A DNA stretch of 61,608 nt from JADLGJ01 sp031423615 (lineage in GTDB: Bacteria; Omnitrophota; Gorgyraeia; Zapsychrales; JANLHA01): positions 1-61,608 of the forward strand of contig JANPFV010000122.1 in assembly GCA_031423615.1 (NCBI GenBank). The letters run 5' to 3'. Below the pieces are notes generated by a model that was not told the DNA's origin, did no database searches, and was given only the letters and a program-made list of their open reading frames with translations. Within the stretch, counting starts at the first letter, position 1, and each line of letters starts with the position of its first letter. Both the position numbers and the translations under genes were made by a program. Below are positions 52,707 to 61,608 of the stretch, in pieces.

Positions 52707-54041
52707 ATGAGTGTTTTAAATGTCTGGGAAAAAGCGCAAGGCTCTATTAAAGAAACAATAGGAGAAACCTCGTATGAAACCTGGTTTTCGCAACTGCGTG
52801 CAATCGAAAAAGGCCCGGACACCATCGTCATCGAGACGCCTGATGAATTTTTTCGTAATTGGATCGTTGAGCACTATCTCAAAACTATCGAAGAAAAACT
52901 TGCGACGACATCTGACCAAAATATTGCCATTGAATTTTCCATTAATACGCTTCCCGCTAAAGAAGCTATTCCCAGCCGTCTAAATAAAGTTGAAACGACT
53001 TTTTCCGAAGAGAAAAGGGATGATATTAACATCAACCCGCGATTTTCCTTTGATAATTTTGTGATCGGGCCATCGAACCGTTTTGCTTATGCGGCCGCAA
53101 TGGCGGTTGCGGAATCGCCGGCTAAAGCTTACAATCCGCTTTTTATTTATGGACATGTGGGTTTAGGAAAAACACATTTGATGCAGGCGATTACCCAACA
53201 GATCCGCAAAACAAATCCATCCCTATCGATTTGTTATATCTCTTCGGAAAAATTTACTAATGAATTGATTGACGCAATCCGGCATCGATCGACACCGCAG
53301 TTCCGGCAAAAATATCGCAGCATCGATATTCTTTTGATTGATGATATTCATTTTATCGCCGGAAAAGAGTCGACCCAGGAAGAATTTTTCCACACCTTTA
53401 ACGCGCTTCATAATAATAGAAAACAAATTATTATTTCATCGGACCGGCCGCCCAAGGAAATTTCTAATCTTGAAGAACGTTTGAGCTCACGATTTGCTTG
53501 GGGGCTTATTACCGATATTCAACCGCCCAATTATGAAACACGAGTGGCAATTTTAAAAAAGAAAATTGAACGCGAGCCGGTCGAAGTTCCAGATAATGTC
53601 ATTTTTTTTATTGCCGAACAGATAAAAACCAATATTAGAGAACTAGAAGGCGCGTTAATCCGCGTTGTGGCGTATTCTTTATTAGAAGAAAAACCTATCA
53701 GTTTAGAAATGGCCAAGGTCATTTTAAAAGACATGGTTAAAGAAACGGTTAAAATTATCAGTGTGGAAATGATCCAAAAGGAAGTGGCTGATTATTATAA
53801 TATGTCCGTTTCTGAACTTAAAGCTAAAAAACGAAATAAAAACATTTTATTTCCGCGTCAATTAGCTATGTATTTAGCCAGACAAATGACAAAATTATCT
53901 TTACCGGAGATTGGTCAGGCTTTTGGAGGAAAAGACCATACAACGGTTTTACACTCTTGTAAAAAAATAGAACAAGATATATCAATGGATCAGGATTTAA
54001 AAAATATAATCGAAAAATTAACAGCTAATCTTAAACAATGA
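52707..54041 (+). CDS. dnaA: Replication initiator DnaA
   Basis: 444 residues. AAA+ Walker A GHVGLGKTH (about 149-157), Walker B LLIDDIHFI (about 209-217), and C-terminal DnaA-box-binding signature GKDHTTVLHSCKKI (about 410-423). No ribosome site precedes ATG 52707. Confidence 0.97.
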   Translation: MSVLNVWEKAQGSIKETIGETSYETWFSQLRAIEKGPDTIVIETPDEFFRNWIVEHYLKTIEEKLATTSDQNIAIEFSINTLPAKEAIPSRLNKVETTFSEEKRDDININPRFSFDNFVIGPSNRFAYAAAMAVAESPAKAYNPLFIYGHVGLGKTHLMQAITQQIRKTNPSLSICYISSEKFTNELIDAIRHRSTPQFRQKYRSIDILLIDDIHFIAGKESTQEEFFHTFNALHNNRKQIIISSDRPPKEISNLEERLSSRFAWGLITDIQPPNYETRVAILKKKIEREPVEVPDNVIFFIAEQIKTNIRELEGALIRVVAYSLLEEKPISLEMAKVILKDMVKETVKIISVEMIQKEVADYYNMSVSELKAKKRNKNILFPRQLAMYLARQMTKLSLPEIGQAFGGKDHTTVLHSCKKIEQDISMDQDLKNIIEKLTANLKQ

Positions 54042-54118
54042 AGTGTTTATTAAAATGTTATTAATGGCTTAATATTCTGTAACCATATTGTTTGCAGTAT
54101 TTTTTAAACTTATTCAAA

Positions 54119-54127
54119 TTATGCACA
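54119..54127 (+). promoter_or_regulatory. DnaA box
   Basis: TTATGCACA, an exact TTATNCACA match, in the 167-base gap between dnaA and dnaN. The gap also has a near palindrome CCCTATTATTACTG...CAGTAGTAGGG around 54129-54189 (the right arm ends just before the dnaN ribosome site). No gene lies here. Confidence 0.65.
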
Positions 54128-54208
54128 GGCCCTATTATTACTGTTACTGTTTTTTAAGGGTATTTTTAATAAAATAGCAGTAGTAGGGAAAATTAAAGCG
54201 GGGGATAA

Positions 54209-55297
54209 ATGAAGATTAAATTAGAAAAAGAACAGATGGTGGTTGGCATTCAAATTGTACAAAATATTGTGTCCTCAAAGGCAACTTTGCCTATTTTATC
54301 CAACATGTTGTTAGAAACACGAGGCAATAAGGTGAACCTGAATACAACGGATTTGGATATCGGAATCTCCTGTGAAATACCTGTGGAAACCGTTGAAGAA
54401 GGGGCAATAACTATTCCCGCAAAAAGGTTTAGTGATATTGTACGCGAACTGCCGCCTGGGGAAATCATCATTACTACCAAGAAAAACAATCAGGTGGATA
54501 TTGAGGGGAGTAAGTGCCGCTTTAAGCTCTCGGGTCTGCCTAAAGAGGAATTTCCAAAGTTTCCTGAATTCAAAGATAAAGAAGTGATTAAAATCGGCCA
54601 AGGCCTATTCAAAGAAATGATCCGGCTGACATCGTTTGCAGTTTCTCATGAAGAATCCCGGTATGTCTTAAATGGGATTCTTCTGGAAATCAGCGCAGAC
54701 ACCATTCGCCTGATTGCAACGGATGGGCGCCGTTTGGCTAAAATTGAAAAAAAATTGGATGCCCCCTTAAAAAAAGATGTCGCCGTCATCATTCCTTTAA
54801 AGGCCATTCAGGAAATTTTTCGTAACTTAACGGATGAAGGAAACATTTCCTTTATTACGGGAACCAATCAAGTTTTGTTTGATATCAACGGCACCTTGAT
54901 AGCCAGCCGGATCATTGAAGGCGAGTTTCCTAATTATAATCAGGTCATTCCAAAGCCGGTGACACCGAAAATCAAAGTGGACACGAGTGCGTTTTTGAGC
55001 GCCATCCGTCGGGCGAATTTGCTTTCCACGCCGGATTTTCAGGCGATCAAGTTCGAGGTGTTTACGGACAAACTGGTTATTTCCAAAACAACGCCCGACG
55101 TAGGTGAGTCACGGGAAGAGATTTTGGCTGAATACGGCGGCAAAGAAATGATCGTTGGGTTTAATCCGCAATATTTGATCGACATGCTGAAAAATATCAG
55201 CGCGGAAAGTATTGAGCTGGAACTGTCCGGCCCGGACAAAGCCGGCGTCATCCGCTTGGGCGATTATTTATATCTTGTTTTACCGATGCGGATTTAA
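54209..55297 (+). CDS. dnaN: DNA polymerase III sliding clamp
   Basis: 362 residues, three-domain clamp. Start MKIKLEKEQMVVGIQIVQNIVSSKATLPIL and final PMRI are characteristic. GGGGGAT precedes the ATG. The usual recF does not follow. Confidence 0.97.
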   Translation: MKIKLEKEQMVVGIQIVQNIVSSKATLPILSNMLLETRGNKVNLNTTDLDIGISCEIPVETVEEGAITIPAKRFSDIVRELPPGEIIITTKKNNQVDIEGSKCRFKLSGLPKEEFPKFPEFKDKEVIKIGQGLFKEMIRLTSFAVSHEESRYVLNGILLEISADTIRLIATDGRRLAKIEKKLDAPLKKDVAVIIPLKAIQEIFRNLTDEGNISFITGTNQVLFDINGTLIASRIIEGEFPNYNQVIPKPVTPKIKVDTSAFLSAIRRANLLSTPDFQAIKFEVFTDKLVISKTTPDVGESREEILAEYGGKEMIVGFNPQYLIDMLKNISAESIELELSGPDKAGVIRLGDYLYLVLPMRI

Positions 55298-55309
55298 GCG
55301 AGACTAACC

Positions 55310-55591
55310 GTGAATGACATAAAGGACATTGTTCAAAAAGTTTTCGGTGACATTTCTTCGAAGACCATCACCGAGCAAAAAAACCTCGGAGAAATTTTTG
55401 AAAAAGTTTTGAGAGACAATAATATTTCCGGTGCTAAGATATCTGGTTTTAAAGATCGGTGCCTTTCTGTGAACGTGGATTCATCCGGACGACTTTATCA
55501 AATCCATCTGATCAAAAATAAAATTCTTAACGAATTGAAAAACGAATTACCGGACATTGAAAAGATTTCTTTTAAAATAGGAAAGGTTTAA
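55310..55591 (+). CDS. DciA/DUF721-type protein
   Basis: About 93 residues from GTG 55310. Matches the DUF721 fold (helicase-loader DciA) with FEKVLRDNNI...KISGFKDRCLSVNVDSSGRLYQIHLIKNKILNEL. In many bacteria DciA loads DnaB helicase instead of DnaC/DnaI, and sits between dnaN/recF and gyrB. Confidence 0.75.
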   Translation: MNDIKDIVQKVFGDISSKTITEQKNLGEIFEKVLRDNNISGAKISGFKDRCLSVNVDSSGRLYQIHLIKNKILNELKNELPDIEKISFKIGKV

Positions 55592-55600
55592 AGAACAGCC

Positions 55601-58045
55601 ATGACAAAAGAAACAGCCGAAATGGATAAAGAAGAAAAAAAAGCAAAATATGACGCAGGAAATATTACCGTTCTTGAGGGTATGGACGCGGTACGTATGC
55701 GTCCGGCGATGTATATCGGCGACACGTTCGCCCGTGGGCTGCATCATTTGGTTTACGAAGTTGTTGACAATTCCGTCGATGAAGCCTTAGCCGGTTATGC
55801 GACCGAAATCGAAGTTTCGATCAATGAAGGCGAAACGATCACGGTTATCGATAACGGCCGCGGTATTCCGGTTGACATTCATGCCAAAGAAAAAAAGCCG
55901 GCTGTCGAAGTTGTTTTAACGACTTTGCACGCCGGAGGTAAGTTCGACCACGACTCCTATAAAGTTTCCGGCGGTTTGCATGGCGTAGGTGTAAGCTGTG
56001 TTAATGCTTTGTCCGATTGGCTCGAAGTCGAGATCAAACGCGACGGGAAAATTCACCACCAGCGCTATGAACGGGGAAGGACCGCTTCCAAGCTTTCCGT
56101 CGTCGGTAAAACTAAAGGCACGGGGACCAAGGTCACCTTTAAGCCCGATCGTACGATTTTCAAACAGACCCATGTTTTTTCTTACGATGTCTTGGCTAAG
56201 CGTTTGCGCGAGCTTGCTTTTCTTAATAGCGGATTAATGATCAAGTTGATTGATAAGCGCGGGGATAAGGAAAAGGAAAATGTCTATCATTACAAAGGCG
56301 GCATCAAGGAATTCATCGGTTATTTGAACACCGATAAAGGGGTGTTGCATGACAAGGTTGTATATTTTACCCGCGAAAAGGACAGCATTGTCATTGAAGT
56401 GGCCATGCAATACAATGACAGCTACAGCGAAAATGTTTTGTCTTTTGCCAACAATATTAACACCTCCGAAGGCGGGACGCATTTGAGCGGATTTCGTTCC
56501 GCTTTGACCCGCGCCGTAAATACGTATTCTAAAAATAAAAAACTCATAAAAGAAGACGAGGTTTCCATCAGCGGGGACGATGCCCGTGAAGGTTTAACGG
56601 TTGTTATCAGTGTGAAAATCCCCAATCCGCAATTTGAGGGCCAGACCAAAACCAAATTGGGAAATTCCGAAGTCGAAGGAATTGTGGCTTCCGCCACCTT
56701 CGAAGCGTTAATGACATTTTTTGAAGAAAATCCTCCGGTCGCCAACAAGATCGTCGGAAAAATCGTTTTGGCTTCCCGTGCTCGTGAAGCGGCACGCAAA
56801 GCCCGAGAATTGACGAGGCGCAAGGGAGCTCTAGACGGCGGAGGACTTCCGGGAAAACTGGCCGACTGTTCTCAGCGCGATCCCGCCCTTTGCGAATTGT
56901 ATCTCGTCGAAGGGGACTCAGCTGGCGGATCTGCCAAGCAGGGACGAGACCGGGCGTTTCAAGCGATCTTGCCGCTCAAAGGAAAAATCCTGAATGTCGA
57001 AAAATCCCGCTTAGACAAAATTTTAAGCAACGAAGAAATCCGGACCATTATTACCGCCTTGGGCGCGGGCGTGGGCGCAGATTTTAATCCTGAAAAACTC
57101 CGCTATCACAAAATCATCATCATGTGCGACGCTGACGTCGATGGTTCGCATATCCGTACATTATTATTGACCCTTTTGTATCGTCAGATGCGGGCGCTCA
57201 TTGAAAAAGGATACGTTTATATCGCTCAACCGCCGCTTTATAAAGTCAAGCGAGGAAAGCGCGAAGAATATATTGAGACGGAAGAGGAGCTCACGGAATT
57301 GATTCTGGATTTGGGCTTGGAAGGCTTAAAGTTAACAAAAATCAAAGGGAAGAATACGTTTAACAGCACCCAGCTTAAGGACATCCTCAGTTCCCTGACC
57401 GAGCTAGAGCACTATATCAAGGTTATGCATCGCCGCGGCATCGCTTTTGAGGATTATATAAAGGAATATAACGAAAAAAAACAGACCCTGCCGATGTACA
57501 TGATTAAGATGGAGGGGAAGATCCGTTTTATCGACGGAGATAAAGAACTGGCCGAGATCACTAAGGACGCGGAAGATATGAAGTATATCGAAATTTTTGA
57601 AGGCCAGGACATTTTGGCTATTCAGAAAAAATTTGAAAAATTGGGACTGACACTCGCGGAATTTGTCAAGCCGGAGATCCCTAAGGAATATACCCAGAGC
57701 AAATCAGCAAAAAAAGAAAAAGGTGAGGGGCTCGTGCCTTTGTATTCGGTGGCCACGGACGACGATGAGCATGAATTTTATTCCCTCAAAGAGGTCTTGG
57801 ATTTTGTGCGCGAACAGGCCAATAAAGGGATTCATATTCAACGCTACAAGGGTCTGGGAGAAATGAATCCACAGCAGTTGTGGGACACGACCATGGACCC
57901 CGGTCGTCGGACGATTTTGCGTGTCACCCTCGAGGATGCTGTGGAAGTGGACAAGATTTTCAGCGTCCTGATGGGTGATGAGGTCGAACCGCGCAGGAAA
58001 TTTATTGAAGCCAATGCCCATGAAGTCAAGGATCTAGACATTTAA
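55601..58045 (+). CDS. gyrB: DNA gyrase subunit B
   Basis: 814 residues. GHKL ATPase motifs VDNSVDEALAG (about 47-57) and DNGRGIPVD, TOPRIM EGDSAGGSAKQGRDR (about 444-458) and DADVDGSHIR. The length shows the E. coli-type insert in the C-terminal part. Confidence 0.97.
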   Translation: MTKETAEMDKEEKKAKYDAGNITVLEGMDAVRMRPAMYIGDTFARGLHHLVYEVVDNSVDEALAGYATEIEVSINEGETITVIDNGRGIPVDIHAKEKKPAVEVVLTTLHAGGKFDHDSYKVSGGLHGVGVSCVNALSDWLEVEIKRDGKIHHQRYERGRTASKLSVVGKTKGTGTKVTFKPDRTIFKQTHVFSYDVLAKRLRELAFLNSGLMIKLIDKRGDKEKENVYHYKGGIKEFIGYLNTDKGVLHDKVVYFTREKDSIVIEVAMQYNDSYSENVLSFANNINTSEGGTHLSGFRSALTRAVNTYSKNKKLIKEDEVSISGDDAREGLTVVISVKIPNPQFEGQTKTKLGNSEVEGIVASATFEALMTFFEENPPVANKIVGKIVLASRAREAARKARELTRRKGALDGGGLPGKLADCSQRDPALCELYLVEGDSAGGSAKQGRDRAFQAILPLKGKILNVEKSRLDKILSNEEIRTIITALGAGVGADFNPEKLRYHKIIIMCDADVDGSHIRTLLLTLLYRQMRALIEKGYVYIAQPPLYKVKRGKREEYIETEEELTELILDLGLEGLKLTKIKGKNTFNSTQLKDILSSLTELEHYIKVMHRRGIAFEDYIKEYNEKKQTLPMYMIKMEGKIRFIDGDKELAEITKDAEDMKYIEIFEGQDILAIQKKFEKLGLTLAEFVKPEIPKEYTQSKSAKKEKGEGLVPLYSVATDDDEHEFYSLKEVLDFVREQANKGIHIQRYKGLGEMNPQQLWDTTMDPGRRTILRVTLEDAVEVDKIFSVLMGDEVEPRRKFIEANAHEVKDLDI

Positions 58046-58070
58046 AAATTCGAAAGGTTAATCGCGTTTT

Positions 58071-60569
58071 ATGGAAACATCTTCGCCGCAAGAAAAAATT
58101 GTTCCCGTTTTTATCGAAGAGGAAATGAAGCGTTCCTATCTGGCGTACTCAATGAGTGTTATTGTGGGCCGGGCCCTGCCGGATGCCCGCGACGGCCTTA
58201 AACCTGTTCATCGCCGTATTTTATTTGCGATGAAAGAACTCAATCTTGAATATCCCAAATCCTACAAAAAGAGTGCCCGTATCGTCGGGGAAGTTTTGGG
58301 TAAATATCACCCGCACGGAGACACCGCCGTTTATGACACCATGGTCCGCATGGTTCAGGAATTTTCTTTGCGCTATCCTTTGGTTGACGGGCAAGGAAAT
58401 TTTGGTTCCATTGACGGTGATGCGGCGGCGGCCATGCGTTATACGGAAGCTCGCTTGTCGGCGATTGCCGATCCGCTTTTGGCCGACATCGACAAGAATA
58501 CGGTCGATTTTGTTCCGAACTTCGATGCGAGTTTGCAGGAGCCCTCTCTTTTACCCGCAGCGTTTCCCAATCTTCTGGTCAATGGTTCCAGCGGAATTGC
58601 CGTTGGTATGGCGACGAATATGCCGCCCCACAATTTAGGTGAGGTTATTGACGGCGCTGTCTATTTGCTGGATAACAGCGAAGCCACGATTAAGGAACTC
58701 GGTAAGTTTATTAAAGGGCCGGATTTTCCGACGGGCGCGATCATTTGCGGCCGCGACGGTTTCAAAGATGCGTATGAAACGGGTCGGGGAAAAGTTTTGA
58801 TCCGGGCCCGAGCTTCTATCGAGCGTCAGCCCAAAGGAAACAAAGATTTCATTATCATTACCGAACTTCCTTATCAGGTGAACAAGGCGAATCTGATTAC
58901 CCATATTGCCGATCTTGTGCAAAACAAGTCGGTCGACGGCATTACGGATATCCGCGATGAGTCGGACAAAGACGGGATCCGGGTCGTTATTGAATTGCGG
59001 CGCGATGTGCAGCCCGACATTATTCTCAATTATCTTTATAAGCATACTCAACTGGAAACAACATTTGGAATCATCAATCTCGCTTTGGTCAACAACAGCC
59101 CGCGGGTTTTGAATCTTCGGCAGTTGCTGGCGGAATTTCTCGACCATCGCAGAATTGTCATTCGTCGCAGAACGCAATTCGAATTAGACCGCGCTCTTCG
59201 CCGCGCTCATATTTTGGAAGGGCTGCGTATCGCCATTGATGCCATCGACGAGGTTATTAAAACCATCCGCGCATCCAAGAGCTCGGTTGAAGCCAAGCTC
59301 AGCTTGATGAAGAAATTCAAATTAACGGAAATTCAAGCGCAGGCAATTTTGGAAATGCAGTTGCAGCGCTTGACAGGTTTGGAGCGCGACAAAATTGAAG
59401 AAGAATACCAGTCTTTGTTAAAAGACATTGATCGTTATCGCGCTATTTTAGGCAGTCCCAAAATGGTGGACCAGATCATCAAGGATGAATTGGCGGAGAT
59501 CAGGAAAAAATATAATAATGAACGCCGCACGGAAATTGCCGCCAAGCCCGAGGACATTGAAATCGAAGACTTGATTGCCGAAGAGGAAATGGCGATTACC
59601 ATCAGCAATACCGGTTATATCAAACGGCTTGCGGTCAGTGCTTATCGCAAACAAAAACGCGGCGGTAAAGGTGTGACCGCGATGACGACCAAAGACGAGG
59701 ATTTTGTCAAAATGCTTTTTGTAGCTTCGTCTAAGGATTATCTATTGATTTTTTCTAATCAGGGTGTTGTGCGATGGCTAAAGGTGTATGAAATCCCCGT
59801 CGCGGCCCGCGGCGCCAAAGGGAAGGCCATTATTAATCTTCTGTCCTTTAAGCCTGAGGAACAAATCAGTGCGATCGTCAGTGTTAAAGAATTTTCTGAA
59901 GATCAAAGTTTGGTCATGGCGACCGCGCAAGGCAATGTTAAGAAAACCAAGCTTTCGGCTTTCAGCAATCCACGCAAAGGCGGTATCGTCGGAATTACCC
60001 TCGACAAGGGCGATGAATTGATCGGAACGTCATTGAGCAATGGAAAATTTGATGTGCTTTTGGCCACTCAGCAGGGGAAGTCTCTGCGGTTTTCTGAAAA
60101 GCAGATCCGTGATCTGGGCCGAGGGGCGCGCGGGGTGCGCGGAATCAGTCTTTCCAAGGACGACCGGGTTGTGAGCATGCGGGTTTTTCCACCGGATGTA
60201 GGAAAAACCGGCAGTACGCTTTTGACAGTTACGTCTCTAGGATTTACCAAACGTTCTGATTTTGATGAGTATCGCACGCAGTCACGGGGCGGTAAAGGAA
60301 TTATCAATGTCAAGTGTACGCCAAAAAACGGCCATGTCGTCGGGGTTTTAACGGCATTACTCGAAGATGAAATTATGGCCGTGACCAAGCAAGGCATGGT
60401 TGTGCGTTGTCCGACCAAAGATATCCGTCAGTCCGGCCGCAGCACGCAGGGCGTAAAACTTATTTCTCTCGACAAAGGCGATGAGGTCAGTTCCGTGGCC
60501 AATGTCGTGGCCAAAGATGAAGAGGGAGCCGGGGAAGAAGGAGAAGAGAGTGTTCGTCCTCAGTCGTAA
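58071..60569 (+). CDS. gyrA: DNA gyrase subunit A
   Basis: 832 residues. Catalytic tyrosine Y124 in AAAMRYTEARLS; six-bladed C-terminal DNA-wrapping domain after about 520 beginning with a GyrA-box-like KQKRGGKG. The position of E. coli Ser83 holds Thr85 (HGDTAVYDT). Acidic tail at the end. Follows gyrB by 25 bases. Confidence 0.97.
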   Translation: METSSPQEKIVPVFIEEEMKRSYLAYSMSVIVGRALPDARDGLKPVHRRILFAMKELNLEYPKSYKKSARIVGEVLGKYHPHGDTAVYDTMVRMVQEFSLRYPLVDGQGNFGSIDGDAAAAMRYTEARLSAIADPLLADIDKNTVDFVPNFDASLQEPSLLPAAFPNLLVNGSSGIAVGMATNMPPHNLGEVIDGAVYLLDNSEATIKELGKFIKGPDFPTGAIICGRDGFKDAYETGRGKVLIRARASIERQPKGNKDFIIITELPYQVNKANLITHIADLVQNKSVDGITDIRDESDKDGIRVVIELRRDVQPDIILNYLYKHTQLETTFGIINLALVNNSPRVLNLRQLLAEFLDHRRIVIRRRTQFELDRALRRAHILEGLRIAIDAIDEVIKTIRASKSSVEAKLSLMKKFKLTEIQAQAILEMQLQRLTGLERDKIEEEYQSLLKDIDRYRAILGSPKMVDQIIKDELAEIRKKYNNERRTEIAAKPEDIEIEDLIAEEEMAITISNTGYIKRLAVSAYRKQKRGGKGVTAMTTKDEDFVKMLFVASSKDYLLIFSNQGVVRWLKVYEIPVAARGAKGKAIINLLSFKPEEQISAIVSVKEFSEDQSLVMATAQGNVKKTKLSAFSNPRKGGIVGITLDKGDELIGTSLSNGKFDVLLATQQGKSLRFSEKQIRDLGRGARGVRGISLSKDDRVVSMRVFPPDVGKTGSTLLTVTSLGFTKRSDFDEYRTQSRGGKGIINVKCTPKNGHVVGVLTALLEDEIMAVTKQGMVVRCPTKDIRQSGRSTQGVKLISLDKGDEVSSVANVVAKDEEGAGEEGEESVRPQS

Positions 60570-60576
60570 TTTTCTC

Positions 60577-60604
60577 TTGACCGAAAAGCGATCTTTCATA
60601 TAAT
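60577..60604 (+). promoter_or_regulatory. Promoter of tRNA-Glu
   Basis: TTGACC (60577-60582), 16 bp, TATAAT (60599-60604), about 29 bases before the tRNA. Confidence 0.78.
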
Positions 60605-60632
60605 AGCTTCTTCTCATCCAACCGATTTATTC

Positions 60633-60709
60633 GACCCCATCGTCTAGCCTGGTCAGGACACAAGCTTTTCAAGCTTGCAGCGCGGGTTCAAATCCCGCTG
60701 GGGTCGCCA
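60633..60709 (+). tRNA. tRNA-Glu (anticodon TTC)
   Basis: Acceptor GACCCCA/TGGGGTC, anticodon loop TTTTCAA, T-loop TTCAAAT, discriminator G and encoded CCA. Confidence 0.94.
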
Positions 60710-60742
60710 TATTTTTCTGTAACGGAATCATGATCGAGATAC

Positions 60743-60779
60743 AAAAAGCCGCGATAGCCAATGGCCGTCGCGGCTTTTT
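60743..60779 (+). terminator. Intrinsic terminator after tRNA-Glu
   Basis: AAAAAGCCGCGA-N13-TCGCGGCTTTTT, 12 perfect pairs including the A/T tracts, so it can act in both directions. Confidence 0.88.
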
Positions 60780-60802
60780 GCATGACTTAACGTGTCAAAA
60801 GG

Positions 60803-61365
60803 TTGTGCGATTATTCTCTGTCGATTTTAAGCAATTTGTCCCACACCTTCAGTCCTTCGTACAAATCCTGTAAAGAGTTTCGGGAACGGGATTTAAGTGA
60901 ATTCAAAGCGTTTGCGATATTGATTGATACTGTCCAGCGGGGAAGCGCAGCCTTTGCGGTGGCGTTGGGAATCGATACCAAAGGAAGAAAGAAAACGCTA
61001 GTGTTAGGGGAAGGCGCAACCGAAAACCACGATGTGGCCAAAAGCCTTCTGTCGGATTTAGAGAGTCGCGGGTTGAATTTGCACAAGGACATTCTTTTCA
61101 TCACCGACGGAGGCGGCGGAATTATCCGATCCTTAAAAGAGCTATTCGGGAAAGATTTACTTCACCAGCGCTTGCTACAAGAGGCCCAGGAAGAAGTTCA
61201 CACTCTTCATCGGCTCAATGTCCCTGAACTTTTAGGAAAGGCACTGCATTCTACAAATGCGATAGAGTCTATGTTCCCGACATGCAAAGCAGGGAATTGC
61301 TGAAACAGAATTGGCGGGTGTGTGGTGCGCATAAGCCGCCGCTGCTCGAAGAAATTTCAACTAAG
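60803..61365 (+). mobile_element. Decayed IS256-family transposase fragment
   Basis: The frame 60803-61303 carries IS256 landmarks: ALGIDTKGRKKTL, EGATENHDVAKSLLSDL, then FITDGGGGIIRSLKELFGKDLLHQR, joined after a large deletion to HSTNAIESMF, the region of the third catalytic residue. The first 30 residues and the C-terminal tail (out of frame to 61365) do not match. Active elements are about 400 residues, so about half is missing and no terminal repeats are visible. The next 160 bases hold no gene. Confidence 0.75.
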
Positions 61366-61524
61366 AATTAAAAACTGGACAATTCCGTAAAGAAGCGTTA
61401 GACTCTACTACACTCGTTATCATTTCTGTTTTGAGCAGTGTCGTCTTACCGCGGATGACCAGGATGTATCCTACCCCCAATTACCCCCTCAGTAAGAATA
61501 ATTTAAAATTTGAGAGGATAATCT

Positions 61525-61608
61525 ATGAAAAATATCCGTTCGGGGAAGGGAAGTATTCTGTCGGTTGCTTTTATTATTACATTAATGATTTTTATTTCAA
61601 CGTCTGTC
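61525..61608 (+). CDS. Start of a secreted or membrane protein, cut by the window edge
   Basis: ATG 61525 is preceded by AGAGGATAATCT. The first 28 codons encode a basic start followed by a hydrophobic stretch (ILSVAFIITLMIF), a signal peptide or first helix. Nothing more can be said. Confidence 0.6.
   Translation, partial: MKNIRSGKGSILSVAFIITLMIFISTSV

Noticed and set aside
1..61608. CRISPR array or prophage
   Set aside because: No regularly spaced identical repeats, and no capsid, terminase or integrase genes.

Overview
The window reads as a chromosomal segment around the replication origin of a diderm bacterium from a poorly cultured lineage. The Gram-negative character comes from an outer-membrane-type beta-barrel with a signal peptide, a long YidC with a large periplasmic domain, and gyrase subunits of E. 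coli-like length. The gene content recalls Omnitrophota/PVC-type candidate phyla, but that placement is inference; no rRNA gene is present. Promoters recur as TTGAC(A/C/T)-16/17 bp-TATAAT-like boxes.

Layout. Almost everything left of about 52.25 kb is on the minus strand (exception: 14.0-15.9 kb) and everything right of 52.7 kb is on the plus strand, so transcription diverges from an origin-like gap between rpmH and dnaA. From left to right: a sulfate-assimilation operon (Rrf2 regulator, cysP-cysT-cysW-cysA-cysK, plus a small Cys-rich membrane protein and a His-rich beta-barrel); a Pit/DUF47 phosphate pair; an envelope-glycan-like block (GT2, radical SAM/SPASM, YfhO-type membrane enzyme and TPR protein in one overlapping operon, a divergent B12-binding radical SAM protein, another polytopic membrane protein); an arsC-GHKL ATPase-SRPBCC-PspC block; an accessory segment at 25-29 kb beside tRNA-Gln with a nucleotidyltransferase/HEPN toxin-antitoxin-like pair, a decayed duplicate of that pair, a small gene broken by an in-frame TGA, an AAA/DUF4143 ATPase and a family of short repeats resembling the tRNA 3' end.

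From 29 to 52 kb lies a housekeeping run: gltX, PilZ, ymdB, rny, 5-FCL, rarA, a probable 6S RNA with its own promoter, NDH-2, DUF2071, a GbsR-like regulator, pheT-pheS, infC-rpmI-rplT, thrS, three tRNAs (Val, Leu, Cys), coaC, rpoZ, gmk, yicC, ndk, parB-parA with a perfect parS, a Jag_N-only protein, yidC, yidD and rpmH. rnpA is missing from its usual place. To the right are dnaA, dnaN, a DciA-like gene, gyrB, gyrA, tRNA-Glu, a strong terminator, a decayed IS256-type transposase and the start of a secreted-protein gene.

Points of most interest: the 6S RNA candidate upstream of rarA; the AUU start of infC behind an attenuator-like hairpin; short forms of PheT and ThrS; promoter capture from a decayed toxin-antitoxin copy by a secreted-protein gene; the tRNA-Gln repeat family; and two uncharacterised operons (GT2-rSAM-YfhO-TPR and PspC-SRPBCC-SRPBCC-GHKL) that could be new envelope systems.
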